DNA from: CAVVNP01 sp963800235
GTDB lineage: Bacteria; Actinomycetota; Acidimicrobiia; Acidimicrobiales; Iamiaceae
Reading direction: 5' to 3'
Assembly: GCA_963800235.1 (NCBI GenBank)
Contig: CAWDAD010000003.1
Coordinates: forward strand, 372,001-436,000
Length of the DNA stretch: 64,000 nt
The notes under the pieces were generated by a model. The model saw only the letters and a list, made by a program, of their open reading frames with translations. It made no database searches and was not told the DNA's origin. Below are positions 15,870 to 26,048 of this stretch, in pieces (within the stretch, counting starts at the first letter, position 1; every line of letters starts with the position of its first letter). Position numbers and translations under genes: made by a program.

Positions 15870-17663
15870 TCAGCCCGGTGACGCCAGGCGGTGGGCGGCC
15901 TCGAGCAGGAGGGCGTGCACGAACGCCTGGGGCAGGTTCCCCCGGAGCTGGCGCTCGCCCACGTCGAACTCCTCGGTGAGCAGGCCCGGCGGACCGCAGG
16001 CGGCCCGGTTGCGCTCGAAGCGACGGACGGCGTCGACGGTGCGGCCCTGCTGGTGCTCGGCCAGGGCGGTCTGGAAGCCGCACAGCAGGAAGGCGCCCTC
16101 GGCGTCGGAGAGCGGCCGCTCGTCGTGGCGGAACCGGTACACGTACTGCTCGTCGGAGAGCTCGGCCGCCACGGCGTCGAGGGTGGCGACGCTGCGGGGG
16201 TCGTCGGGCGGCAGCGCGCCCCGCAGGGCCGGGAGCACCAGGGCGGCGTCGACCCGCTCGTCGTCGGGCGCCCGCTGCCAGCGGCCGGACGGATGCACGC
16301 AGTCGGAGGCGGCGTCGGCCACGATGGCGTCGGCCAGCGCCGTCCAGCCGGACGACTGCTCGGGCGGGGCCAGCGCGGCGACGCCCCGCAGCCCGGCGGC
16401 GCAGATCAGCCGCGAGTGGGCCCACCGCCGCGGGTCGATCTCCCAGATGCCGGCATCGGGCTCGTGCCAGCGCTGCTCGATGGCGTCCACCGCCGCGGTG
16501 ACGGCCCGCCAGTTGTCGGCGTCCAGGCGGTCGTGGCGTCCGGCCGCCGCCAGCAGGAGCAGCGCCTCGCCGAAGGCGTCGAGCTGGAACTGGTCGGTGA
16601 CCCAGTTCCCGATGGTGTCGCGCCCGCCCGGGTAGCCGGCCAGGCCGAGGCTGCTCTCCTGCGGCACCGGCCCACCGTCGACGGTGTAGGCCGGGTCGAG
16701 GTCGGCGCCGTGCTCGAGGAGGCGTTCGGACACGAACCGGACGGCGCCGTCGAGCAGGGGCAGCGGCCCGCACTCGGCCACCGCCTGCCCCGTGTAGCTC
16801 TGGTCGCGGATCCAGGCGAACCGGTAGTCGTAGTTGCGGGTCGAGCCGGCTCGCTCCGGCAGCGAGGTGGTGGCGGCGGCGACCATCGCGCCGGTCGAGC
16901 TGGAGAGGCCGGTCAGCACCGCGTAGGCGTGACGGGCATCGTGGGGGGCCAGGGTGTCGTCGAGGTCGGGCACGGCCCGGTCCCAGGCGTTGGCGGTCTC
17001 GGTCCACAGCAGCTCGGCGTCGGGCGGATCGTCGACGAACGGCTCGGAGGCGATCTCGAGCACCAGGTCGTGGTGGCCGCCGGGCTCGACCGACAGGTGC
17101 GAGTGCTCGGACCCGTCGCTGCGGGAGCGGGCCGGGCCCTGCCCCGTCCAGCGCACGTGGAGCCCACCGGAGCGGGCCGTCCACACCCCGTCGTGCTGGG
17201 AACGCGCCGTCAGCCCCCGCTGGCCGAAGTCGGCCCGGACGTCGAGCACCACCTCGACCTCCGCCCGTCCCTCGACCGGCCCGACCCGTCGCAGGATCAC
17301 CGCCCGCCGGGGGTCGGCCGGGTAGGCGAGCGCCTCCCGGCACTCGATGATGCCGTCGCTCGTCACCCACCGGCTCCGCCAGATGAGCGAGCCGCTCTCG
17401 TAGTAGCCGCCCCAGACGAAGCGGGGGTCCGCGGGGGTGACCGCGTAGGTGCCGGACCCGCCGATCAGGGTCGAGAACACCGCCGGCGAGTGCCACTGCG
17501 GGACGCACAACCAGGCGATGTCGCCCCGCGGACCGATCACCGCGCCCCGCTCGCCGTCCGCGAGGAGCGCATATTCGCGCAGCACGTGGGGAGGGAACCG
17601 GTTCAAGGGGCGTGCACATCCATGCCGAGGCAGGACTTCCGCCCGGAGGTCCCCGTCAAACAC
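15870..17663 (-). CDS. Glycoside hydrolase family 15 protein (597 aa)
   Basis: This is a GH15 enzyme, the family of glucoamylases and actinobacterial trehalases. The N-terminal super-sandwich domain starts with LREYALLADGERGAVIGPRG. The (alpha/alpha)6 barrel includes the hallmark NYDYRFAWIRDQSYT segment and a later ADGERPLSDAEG-like loop. The gene stands alone on the minus strand between the MarR and pyruvate-oxidase-like genes. A GTG at 17663 gives the length stated. A GTG at 17585, just before LREYALL, would also fit the family start, and neither has a good ribosome-binding site. Confidence 0.85.
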   Translation of the reverse strand: MFDGDLRAEVLPRHGCARPLNRFPPHVLREYALLADGERGAVIGPRGDIAWLCVPQWHSPAVFSTLIGGSGTYAVTPADPRFVWGGYYESGSLIWRSRWVTSDGIIECREALAYPADPRRAVILRRVGPVEGRAEVEVVLDVRADFGQRGLTARSQHDGVWTARSGGLHVRWTGQGPARSRSDGSEHSHLSVEPGGHHDLVLEIASEPFVDDPPDAELLWTETANAWDRAVPDLDDTLAPHDARHAYAVLTGLSSSTGAMVAAATTSLPERAGSTRNYDYRFAWIRDQSYTGQAVAECGPLPLLDGAVRFVSERLLEHGADLDPAYTVDGGPVPQESSLGLAGYPGGRDTIGNWVTDQFQLDAFGEALLLLAAAGRHDRLDADNWRAVTAAVDAIEQRWHEPDAGIWEIDPRRWAHSRLICAAGLRGVAALAPPEQSSGWTALADAIVADAASDCVHPSGRWQRAPDDERVDAALVLPALRGALPPDDPRSVATLDAVAAELSDEQYVYRFRHDERPLSDAEGAFLLCGFQTALAEHQQGRTVDAVRRFERNRAACGPPGLLTEEFDVGERQLRGNLPQAFVHALLLEAAHRLASPG

Positions 17664-17726
17664 CCACCACGTTTGCCCACGTCAAGGATGGTTAGTCGCC
17701 CGGAGAGCCCGTCGAGAGGAGTCCTG

Positions 17727-19514
17727 ATGCCCGAGACCGTTGCCGACGCCCTGCTGCAGCGACTGAGGGACTGGGGCATCCACCGGGTGTTCGGGTTCCC
17801 CGGTGACGGGATCAACGGGTTGATCGGAGCCTTCAACCGCGCCGGCAACGATCCCGAGCTCATCCAGAGCCGACACGAGGAGATGTCGGCGTTCATGGCC
17901 TGCGGCCATGCCAAGTTCTCCGGCGAGGTCGGCGTCTGCACCGCCACCTCCGGCCCCGGCGCGGTGCACCTGCTGAACGGGCTGTACGACGCCAAGCTCG
18001 ACCACCAGCCGGTGGTCGCCATCGTCGGCCAGCAGGCCACCACCGCCCTCGGCTCGCACTACCAGCAGGAGATCGACCTGATCTCGCTGTTCAAGGACGT
18101 CGCCAGCGAGTACGTCACCATGATCACCACGCCCGAGCAGGTGCACATGGCGGTCGACCGGGCGCTGCGCATCGCCGCCACCCAGCGCTGCCCGACCTGC
18201 CTGATCCTGCCGAACGACGTGCAGGAGATGGACGCCGCCCCCCCGCCCCACGCCTTCAAGGTCTCTCCCGGCAGCGTGGGAGTGTCCTGGCCCCTCGTGA
18301 CCCCCAGGCGGCACGACCTCGAGCGCGCCGCCGAGGTCCTGAACGCCGGGGAGCGGGTCGCCATCCTGATCGGCCAGGGCGCCCGCGGTGCCGCCGACGA
18401 GGTGACCCGGGTCGCCGAGATGCTGGGTGCCGGGGTGGCCAAGGCCCTGCTCGGCAAGGACGTGCTGGCCGACGACCTGCCCTTCGTCACCGGCTCCATC
18501 GGCCTGCTCGGCACCAAGCCCAGCTACGACCTGATGGCCGGCTGCGACACCCTGCTCATGATCGGGTCGAGCTTCCCCTACAGCCAGTTCCTGCCCGAGT
18601 GGGGCCAGGCGCGCGGCGTCCAGATCGACATCGACCCCCGCATGGTCGGACTGCGGTACCCGATGGAGGTCAACCTGGTCGGCGACGCCAAGGCGAGCCT
18701 CGAGGCCCTGATCCCCCTGCTCGACAGCCGGAGCCGGTCGTCGTGGCGCGAGGACGTGGAGAAGAACGTGGCCGAGTGGTGGAACCTGGTCGACGCCCGG
18801 GCCCACACCGATGCCGAGCCGATGAACCCCCAGCGGGTCTTCTGGGAGCTCTCCGACCGGCTGCCCGACCAGTCCATCGTGTGCGCGGACTCGGGCTCGT
18901 CGACCAACTGGTACGCCCGCGACGTGAAGCTCCGCCCGGGCATGCGGGCCTCGCTGTCGGGCACCCTGGCCACCATGGGCCCGGGCATGCCCTACGGGAT
19001 CGGCGCCAAGTTCGCCCATCCGACCCGCCCGGTGCTCGTCATCGAGGGCGACGGCGCCATGCAGATGAACGGCAACGCCGAGGTGCTGACCGTGGCCAAG
19101 TACTGGCAGCGGTGGGAGGACCCGACCTTCGTGGTGCTGGTGCTCCACAACAACGACCTCAACCAGGTCACCTGGGAGCAGCGGGCCATGTCGGGCGATC
19201 CCAAGTTCTCCGTCAGCCAGGACATCCCCGACTTCGACTACTCGCGGTACGCCGAGCTGTGCGGGCTGCGCGGCATCCGGGTCGAGGACCCCGACGAGAT
19301 CGCCTCGGCCTGGGACGAGGCGTTCCACGCCGGCATCCCCACCGTGATCGACGCGGTGACCAGCCCCGACGTGCCCCCGATCCCGCCCCACATCGAGTGG
19401 AAGCAGGCCAAGGCGCTGATGAAGGCCATGCTCACCGGCGACCCCGACCTCGGCGGCATCGTCCGCCAGTCCAGCAAGCAGACGATGCTCGACATGCTGC
19501 CGGGCCGAGGGTGA
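17727..19514 (+). CDS. Thiamine pyrophosphate enzyme, pyruvate oxidase-like (595 aa)
   Basis: This is a three-domain TPP enzyme of the acetolactate synthase / pyruvate oxidase group. The PYR domain begins VFGFPGDGINGL and holds the catalytic Glu in SRHEEMSAFMA. The middle domain has AILIGQGARGAADE. The PP domain has the Mg-TPP motif GDGAMQMNGNAE followed by LHNNDLNQVTWEQ. The absence of an obvious FAD-adjacent quinone-binding tail means that oxidase, decarboxylase or another 2-keto-acid enzyme are all possible. GAGAGGA at 17714-17720 supports the ATG. The next gene starts inside its stop (GTGA). Confidence 0.87.
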   Translation: MPETVADALLQRLRDWGIHRVFGFPGDGINGLIGAFNRAGNDPELIQSRHEEMSAFMACGHAKFSGEVGVCTATSGPGAVHLLNGLYDAKLDHQPVVAIVGQQATTALGSHYQQEIDLISLFKDVASEYVTMITTPEQVHMAVDRALRIAATQRCPTCLILPNDVQEMDAAPPPHAFKVSPGSVGVSWPLVTPRRHDLERAAEVLNAGERVAILIGQGARGAADEVTRVAEMLGAGVAKALLGKDVLADDLPFVTGSIGLLGTKPSYDLMAGCDTLLMIGSSFPYSQFLPEWGQARGVQIDIDPRMVGLRYPMEVNLVGDAKASLEALIPLLDSRSRSSWREDVEKNVAEWWNLVDARAHTDAEPMNPQRVFWELSDRLPDQSIVCADSGSSTNWYARDVKLRPGMRASLSGTLATMGPGMPYGIGAKFAHPTRPVLVIEGDGAMQMNGNAEVLTVAKYWQRWEDPTFVVLVLHNNDLNQVTWEQRAMSGDPKFSVSQDIPDFDYSRYAELCGLRGIRVEDPDEIASAWDEAFHAGIPTVIDAVTSPDVPPIPPHIEWKQAKALMKAMLTGDPDLGGIVRQSSKQTMLDMLPGRG

Positions 19515-22418
19515 GCGCTCCCGGGCTCACCGTCCGGTCCCTCGCCGGCGACCTCGAGGCCGCGGTCGACGGCGAGGTCCGGTTCGGCGACGGCGATCGG
19601 GCGCTCTACGCGACCGACGGCTCCAACTACCGCCAGGTGCCGATCGGGGTCGTGGTCCCCCGCACCGTCGAGGCGGCCATGGCCGCCGTCCGCATCTGCC
19701 ACGACCACGACGTCCCGGTGCTCTCGCGCGGCGGCGGGACGAGCCTGGCCGGCCAGTGCTGCAACGTGGCGGTGGTCATCGACTGGTCGAAGTACCTGCG
19801 CCACGTGCTCGAGATCGACCCGGACGCGCGCCGGGCGCGGGTCCAGCCGGGCTGCGTGCTCGACGACCTGCGCGACCGCGCCGAGCAGCACCACCTGACC
19901 TTCGGCCCGGACCCCGCCACCCACGACCACTGCACCCTCGGCGGCATGCTCGGCAACAACTCCTGCGGCATCCACTCGGTCATGGCCGGGCGGACCTCGG
20001 ACAACGTGCGCTCGCTCGACGTGCTGACCTACGACGGGCTGCGCCTGACGGTCGGACCCACCGGCGACGACGAGCTCGAGTCGATCATCGCCGCCGGCGG
20101 TCGCCGAGGCGAGATCTACGCCGGTCTGAAGCGCATCCGCGACACCTACGCCGAGGAGATCCGCCGTCGCTACCCCGACATCCCCCGGCGGGTGTCGGGC
20201 TACAACCTCGACGAGCTGCTGCCCGAGAACGGCTTCAACGTGGCCCGGGCCCTGGTGGGCACCGAGGCCACCTGCGTGGCCGTGCTCGAGGCCGAGCTCG
20301 ACCTGATCCACAGCCCGCCGGCCCGCTCGCTGCTGGTGCTCGGCTACCCCGACATCTGCACGGCGGCGGACCACGTCCCCGGGATCATGGAGCACGGTCC
20401 GTGCGGCTGCGAGGGCATCGACAACCGGCTGTTCGAGCTCACCCGTGACCAGAACCTGCACCCCCAGGCCGTCTCGCTCATGCCCGACGGCGAGGCGTGG
20501 CTGTTCGTCGAGCTCGGCGGGGAGACCAAGGACGAGTCCGACGCCAAGGCCCACGAGCTCATGGAGGCGCTCCGCAAGGAGGACACCTGCCCCTCCATGA
20601 AGCTCTTCGACGACGAGGACGCCGAGCGGCAGGTCTGGGAGGTGCGCGAGTCGGGGCTGGCCGCCACCGCCCACGAGAAGGGCGGCCACGACACCTGGCC
20701 CGGCTGGGAGGACTCGGCCGTGCCGGTCGCACAGGAGGGCGACTACCTGCGCGAGCTGCTCGGGCTCTACGACCGCTACGGCTACGACGCCGCCCTGTAC
20801 GGCCACTTCGGCCAGGGCTGCATCCACACCCGGATCGACTTCGGCCTGCGCGATGCCGAAGGGATCGCGCGGTTCCGCTCCTTCATGGAGGACGCGTCCG
20901 ACCTGGTCCTGTCCCACGGCGGCTCGCTCTCCGGCGAGCACGGCGACGGCCAGGCCCGGGCGGAGCTGCTGCCCAAGATGTTCGGCGAGCGGCTCGTCGG
21001 CGCCTTCCGCGAGTTCAAGGCGCTGTGGGACCCCGCCGGGCGCATGAACCCGGGCAAGGTCGTCGACCCCAACCCCCTCGACGGCCAGCTCCGGCTGGGC
21101 ACCGACTACTCGCCCAGCGAACCGGTCACCTTCTTCCGCTACCCCGACGACCGGTTCAGCTTCGACCGGGCGGCCGGGCTGAAGTGCGTCGGCGTCGGCA
21201 AGTGCCGGCACGAGAGCGGCGGCACCATGTGCCCGAGCTACATGGTCACCCACGAGGAGAAGGACTCGACCCGGGGGCGGGCCCGCCTGCTGTTCGAGAT
21301 GCTGAACGGCGAGGTCATCACCGACGGGTGGCGGTCCGAGGCGGTCCGCGACGCCCTCGACCTGTGCCTGGCCTGCAAGGGCTGCCTCGGCGACTGCCCG
21401 GTCAACGTCGACATGGCCACCTACAAGGCCGAGTTCCTGGCCCACCACTACGCGAGGCGCGTCCGGCCCGCCGCCCACTACTCGATGGGGTGGCTGCCCT
21501 TGGCCGCCCGCGCCGCCAGCAAGGCGCCCCGCCTCGTCAACGCGCTGGCCCACGCCCCCGGCCTCGAGACGCTGGCCAAGAAGGTCGGCGGCATCGACCA
21601 GGCCCGCACCATCCCCCGCTTCGCGCCCCACACGCTCCGCCAGCAGCTCGCCGACCGCCGACCGCAGCACCACGGCGGCCAGAAGCTGCTGCTCTGGCCC
21701 GACACCTTCACCAACCACTTCGATCCGCAGATCGGCGTGGCGGCGGTCGAGGTGCTCGAGCACGCCGGCTTCGAGGTCTCGATCCCCGACCGGCCGCTGT
21801 GCTGCGGCCTCACCTGGATCTCGACCGGCCAGCTCAAGACGGCCACCCGCATGCTGCGACGCACCGTCGACGCCCTCGCCCCGACCATGCGCGACGGCAC
21901 CCTCATGGTGGGCCTCGAGCCGAGCTGCACCGCCACGTTCCGCCACGACCTGACCGAGCTGTTCCCCCACGACGAGGACGCCCGCCGGATCGCCCGCCAG
22001 ACGCGGACCCTGGCCGAGCTGCTCGACGACGACGACACCGACTGGGACCCGCCGACCCTCGAGCGGTCCGCCATCGTCCAGGGCCACTGCCACCACAAGG
22101 CGGTGATGGAGATGGACGCCGACCGCTCGGTGCTCGACCGGGTGGGCCTCGACGCCGACCTCCTCGACTCCGGCTGCTGCGGGCTGGCCGGCAACTTCGG
22201 CTTCGAGGCGGGCCACCACGAGGTCTCCATCGCCTGCGCCGAGCGGGTGCTGCTCCCCGCCGTCCGCGGACGCGTCCGACGACACGCTGGTGCTGGCCGA
22301 CGGGTTCAGCTGCCGCACCCAGATCGGCCAGAACAGCAGCCGTCAGGCCCTGCACCTGGCCGAGGTGCTGGCCATGGCGCTGCACCGCGACGGGTCGGCG
22401 CCGTCCGCCCCCCGCTGA
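19511..22418 (+). CDS. FAD-binding and Fe-S oxidoreductase, GlcD/GlpC fusion type; frameshift near 22268
   Basis: This is a fused glycolate/D-lactate dehydrogenase-like protein. Domains in order are a VAO-type FAD domain (SRGGGTSLAGQ, LGGMLGNNSCG), the FAD-oxidase C-terminal domain (LYGHFGQGCIHTRID), a 4Fe-4S region (CLACKGCLGDCP) and two CCG domains (CCGLTWIS, CCGLAGNFGFEAG). After ERVLLPAVR the frame breaks. Skipping one G at 22268 restores a conserved end, ADGFSCRTQI and a stop at 22416-22418, for about 968 residues. Uncorrected, the frame runs to 22432 with an unrelated tail. It probably oxidises a 2-hydroxy acid and feeds the quinone pool. It overlaps the TPP-enzyme stop and precedes an enolase-superfamily gene. 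Confidence 0.85.
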
Positions 22419-22428
22419 TGGCGGCGAG

Positions 22429-23538
22429 GTGACCACCGGGGCCGAGGCCGTCGAGCGGGTCGAGGCGACCTGCTGCTCGGTACCGCTCGACGAGCCGGAG
22501 TCGGACGGCACCCTCACCTGGGACAGCACCGACGTGATGGTGGTCCAGGCCCACGGGGGCGGCGCGACGGGCCTCGGCCTCACCTACGGGCCAGCGGCGT
22601 GCGCCACCGTCGTGCGCGACCAGCTGGCCGACGTGGTCACCGGCACCGACCCGATGGACGTGGCCGGCACCTGGTCGGCCATGGTCCGCGCCATCCGCAA
22701 CGCCGGACGGCCCGGCGTGGTGTCGATGGCCCTCTCGGCGGTCGACCTCGCCCTGTGGGACCTGAAGGCCCGACTGCTCGAGGTCGACCTGGCGACCCTG
22801 CTCGGCCGGGTCCGCGACGAGGTGCCGGTGTACGGCAGCGGCGGCTTCTGCTCGCTCACCGATCAGCAGCTCGCGGAGCAGCTCGGGGGCTGGGTCCACG
22901 ACCAGGACATCCCCCGGGTGAAGATGAAGGTGGGCAACAGCTGGGGGGCGACGCCGACCCGCGACCTCGAGCGGATGGCCCTGGCCCGCGACGTGATCGG
23001 ACCGAGCGCCGAGCTCTACGTCGACGCCAACGGCGGCTACACCCGCAAGCAGGCCATCCGCGTCGCCCACCGCTTCGCCGAGCTGGGCGTCATCTGGTTC
23101 GAGGAGCCGGTGTCCTCGGACGACCTCGACGGGCTCCACGAGGTGCGGTCGCAGGTGCTGGCCGACGTGGCCGCCGGCGAGTACGGCTACGACCTGGCCT
23201 ACTTCGGGCACCTGCTGGCGGCCGACGCCGTCGACGTGGTGCAGGCCGACGTCACCCGCTGCGGCGGCATCACCGAGTGGCTCCGGATCGCCGCCGCCGC
23301 CGCCGCGGCCGGTCTGCAGATCTCGGGCCACTGCGCCCCGTCGATGCACGCCGCCGTCGCCGCCGCGGTGCCCAACCTGCGACACCTCGAGCACTTCGCC
23401 GACCACGCCCGGGCCGAGGCCCTGCTCCTCGACGGCGTGCTCGACCCCGCCGGCGGCGTGCTGCGACCCGACCCGGCCCGGACGGGCAACGGCCTCACCC
23501 TGGCCGAGCGGGCCGGGGCCTACGAGGTCGGTGGATGA
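22429..23538 (+). CDS. Enolase superfamily, mandelate racemase/muconate lactonizing type (369 aa)
   Basis: This is an enolase-superfamily enzyme that abstracts a proton alpha to a carboxylate, often as a sugar-acid dehydratase. The barrel shows the KxK-type base RVKMKVG, metal ligands in YVDANGG, WFEEPVS and AGEYGYD, then VVQADVTRCGG and the catalytic His region SGHCAPSMH. The GTG start at 22429 follows the oxidoreductase stop by 10 bases. An ATG at 22418 is out of frame. Together with the hydroxy-acid oxidoreductase and the TPP enzyme upstream it suggests a sugar-acid to pyruvate route. Confidence 0.87.
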   Translation: MTTGAEAVERVEATCCSVPLDEPESDGTLTWDSTDVMVVQAHGGGATGLGLTYGPAACATVVRDQLADVVTGTDPMDVAGTWSAMVRAIRNAGRPGVVSMALSAVDLALWDLKARLLEVDLATLLGRVRDEVPVYGSGGFCSLTDQQLAEQLGGWVHDQDIPRVKMKVGNSWGATPTRDLERMALARDVIGPSAELYVDANGGYTRKQAIRVAHRFAELGVIWFEEPVSSDDLDGLHEVRSQVLADVAAGEYGYDLAYFGHLLAADAVDVVQADVTRCGGITEWLRIAAAAAAAGLQISGHCAPSMHAAVAAAVPNLRHLEHFADHARAEALLLDGVLDPAGGVLRPDPARTGNGLTLAERAGAYEVGG

Positions 23539-23545
23539 TGGCGTC

Positions 23546-24079
23546 ATGTTCCACTGGCTGATCGGTGACTGGCGCACGGTCGGGCTCATCGCCCTGGCGA
23601 CGCTCGCCATCTACCTGTTCGCGTCGGCGGCCGTCCGCGGCAGCGAGCGGCGGACGCTGGCGGAGATGTCCGCCTTCGACGTGGTGGTCGCGGTCGCCAT
23701 CGGCGCCATCGTCGGCCGCAGCGCCACCGCAGGCAGCACCAGCGCCCTGCAGGGGGCGGCGGCCATCACCACGCTGATCGCCGCCCACCGGGCGGTCGGG
23801 CTGATCCGCACACGCTGGCCCGGCTCCCAGGACGTCGTCGACCACGACCCCGTGGTCCTCGTCCGCGACGGCCGGCTGCTCGACGACCGGCTGGCCGAGG
23901 CCCGGGTCACCGAACGCGACGTGCGGGCCGTCCTGCGCGAGCAGCAGGTCCGCTCGATGGACGAGGTGCAGCTGCTGGTGCTCGAGGAGGCCGGGAAGTT
24001 CTCGGTCTACCGCCGCAGCGACCTGCCGCTCGACCCCTGGATCACCGAGGACCTCGACCGCGACGGCGGAGCCGGCTGA
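23546..24079 (+). CDS. DUF421 (YetF-like) membrane protein (177 aa)
   Basis: This is a small membrane protein of the DUF421/YetF group. Three N-terminal hydrophobic segments (VGLIALATLAIYLFASA, FDVVVAVAIGAIVG, LQGAAAITTLIAAHRAV) precede a soluble alpha/beta domain with DPVVLVRDGRLL and RSMDEVQLLVLEEAGKFSVY. The ATG at 23546 (MFHWLIGDW) matches the family pattern of a short lead before the first helix. A GTG at 23531 would overlap the upstream stop and add five residues. The function of the family is not established. Confidence 0.82.
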   Translation: MFHWLIGDWRTVGLIALATLAIYLFASAAVRGSERRTLAEMSAFDVVVAVAIGAIVGRSATAGSTSALQGAAAITTLIAAHRAVGLIRTRWPGSQDVVDHDPVVLVRDGRLLDDRLAEARVTERDVRAVLREQQVRSMDEVQLLVLEEAGKFSVYRRSDLPLDPWITEDLDRDGGAG

Positions 24080-24124
24080 CCCCTCGCCGTCGGGGCCGCC
24101 GGCCGGCGCGCGGGCGGAGCGGCG

Positions 24125-25222
24125 TCAGGGGGTGAGCATGGTCCGCAGGCCCCGGCCGGCCGCCATGTCGTCGACCGCCTCGTTGATCTCGGTGAGCGGG
24201 CGGCGGCTGGTGACCATCGACTCGAGGTCGAGCAGGCCCCGCCGGTAGAGCTCGAGCAGGCGGGGGACCTCTCGGTGGGCGCTGGCCGACCCGAGCAGGC
24301 TGCCGGCCAGCCGCTTCTCGGTGATCATCAGCAGGATCCGGCTGATGCCGAGCTGGTCGTCGACCGGGCCGGCCCCGACCAGCACGGTGATCCCGCCGGG
24401 CCGGCAGGCGTCGACGCCGGTGGCGACCAGCGCCGAGGACCCGACGGCGTCGAAGGCGGCGTCGATCCCGACGCCGCCGGTCAGCCGCTGGCAGGCGGCG
24501 GCCACGTCCTCGGTGGTCGGGTCGACGGCGTCGGTCGCGCCGAACCGCTCGGCGGCGTCGCGCCGGGCGGCGACCGGGTCGGACACGATGATGCGGGCGG
24601 CACCGGCGATGCGGGCGCCCTGGACGATGGCCACCCCGATGCCGCCCAGGCCCATCACCAGCACCGACCAGCCGGGCTCGACCCGCGCCGTGTTGAACAC
24701 CGCCCCCACCCCCGTCTGGACCGCGCAGCCGCACACGGCGATGACGCCGAGGTCGAGGTCGGCCGGCACCTTCACCGCCCCGGTCTCGACCACCACGGTG
24801 CGTTCGGCGAAGCCGCCCACCCCGAGGCCCTGGTACACGACCGCGCCGTCTCGGCGGAGCCGGGTGGTGCCGTCGGGCAGCGTCTGGCCGACCAGCGCGA
24901 CCACGTTGGGGCAGTTGGCCGGTCTCCCCTGCAGGCAGGCCGCGCACCGACCGCAGGACGGGATGGGCGTGAGCAGCACGTGGTCGCCGGGCACCAGCGA
25001 CGTGACCCCCGCTCCCACCTGCGTCACCACCCCGCTGGCCTCGTGGCCGAGCACCACGGGCGTCGGTGCCGGCGCCTGGCCGGACATCACCGACACGTCG
25101 CTGTGGCACAGCCCGCAGTGGGCGACCTCGACCTGCACCTCGCCGGGGCCGGGGTCGTCGAGCGTGATCCGGTCGTCGACGACCAGCGGGGTGCCCGGCG
25201 CCTCCAGCACGGCGGCTCGCAT
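24125..25222 (-). CDS. Zinc-dependent alcohol dehydrogenase (365 aa)
   Basis: This is a medium-chain dehydrogenase/reductase. Catalytic zinc ligands are in CGLCHSD and GHEASG, the structural zinc cysteines in CGRCAACLQGRPANC, and the coenzyme motif in VMGLGGIGVA. Length and pattern match class III-like or mycobacterial AdhD-type enzymes acting on alcohols or aldehydes. The ATG at 25222 (MRAAVLEAPG) is the family start. A longer frame to 25306 adds a low-complexity lead. It is the third gene behind the exporter and TetR, with a 103-base gap, so shared control is likely but not certain. Confidence 0.88.
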   Translation of the reverse strand: MRAAVLEAPGTPLVVDDRITLDDPGPGEVQVEVAHCGLCHSDVSVMSGQAPAPTPVVLGHEASGVVTQVGAGVTSLVPGDHVLLTPIPSCGRCAACLQGRPANCPNVVALVGQTLPDGTTRLRRDGAVVYQGLGVGGFAERTVVVETGAVKVPADLDLGVIAVCGCAVQTGVGAVFNTARVEPGWSVLVMGLGGIGVAIVQGARIAGAARIIVSDPVAARRDAAERFGATDAVDPTTEDVAAACQRLTGGVGIDAAFDAVGSSALVATGVDACRPGGITVLVGAGPVDDQLGISRILLMITEKRLAGSLLGSASAHREVPRLLELYRRGLLDLESMVTSRRPLTEINEAVDDMAAGRGLRTMLTP

Positions 25223-25325
25223 GGGCGTCGAGCCTGGCACGCACCGGCCGACTCCGTCGCCTCCGGCCGGCGCCGTCGTTCGGCGAGGGCGACGGTCCGG
25301 CGTCACCGAGCGGGCGGCGAGCAGG

Positions 25326-26048
25326 TCAGCCGGCAGGGAGGAACTGGTCGACCAGGCGCCGGGGCAGCTCGAGCAGCTGCTCGGCGCTGGCCTCCATGGT
25401 GATCTGCTGCCAGAGCACGGCCGGACCGACCAGGGCCAGCAGGTTCACGTCGGTGTCGGCCGGGAGGTCCCCCCGGTCGACCGCGGCGCGGATGATCCGG
25501 CGCAGGTAGGCGCGCCGGTCGCTCACGAAGACCTGCTCGAACTCGCGCTGCAGCTCCGGGTGGCGGGCCTTCTCGGTGGCGACGGCGGCCATGATCGGTC
25601 CGTCGGGACCGGCCAGCGACCGGGCCATGCCCTCGTAGAAGGCCAGCAGGTCGGCGCGGAGGTCGCCGGTGTCGACCATCGGCAGCACCGCGCAGCCGTG
25701 GGAGCTCACCGCCTCGACCACGACCTGGGCCTTGTCCGAGAAGCGGCGGTAGAGGGTCGCCTTGCCCACCCCGGCCCGCTGGGCGATGCCCTCCATGGAC
25801 ATCCCCTGGTACCCCTCGGACACCAGCAGGTCGAGGGCGGCGTCGAGGATGGCCTGGTCGGCCTCCTCGCTGCGGGGACGGCCCCGACGGACGCCCGGGC
25901 CGCAGCCCCCGGGGGTCTCGTCGGCTCCGACCGGGCGACCGGCCTCCGGCACACCGTCCGTCGGCGCACGGGCCTCCGCCGCACCGGCCTCGGGCCCGGC
26001 CTCCGGCCCACGGTCGGGCGGCGTGGTCGGGGCCGTCGAGGCGGTCAC
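25326..26048 (-). CDS. TetR family transcriptional regulator (240 aa)
   Basis: This is a TetR regulator. The DNA-binding helices are QAILDAALDLLVSEGY, MSMEGIAQRAGVGKATLYRRF and the following SDKAQVVVEAV. About 58 N-terminal residues before the domain are Pro/Ala/Gly-rich and probably disordered. The ligand domain ends near LVDQFLPAG. The GTG start overlaps the exporter stop (GTGA), so the regulator is made from the same message as the exporter. It presumably binds the 22-base inverted repeat in front of the exporter gene. Confidence 0.88.
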   Translation of the reverse strand: MTASTAPTTPPDRGPEAGPEAGAAEARAPTDGVPEAGRPVGADETPGGCGPGVRRGRPRSEEADQAILDAALDLLVSEGYQGMSMEGIAQRAGVGKATLYRRFSDKAQVVVEAVSSHGCAVLPMVDTGDLRADLLAFYEGMARSLAGPDGPIMAAVATEKARHPELQREFEQVFVSDRRAYLRRIIRAAVDRGDLPADTDVNLLALVGPAVLWQQITMEASAEQLLELPRRLVDQFLPAG

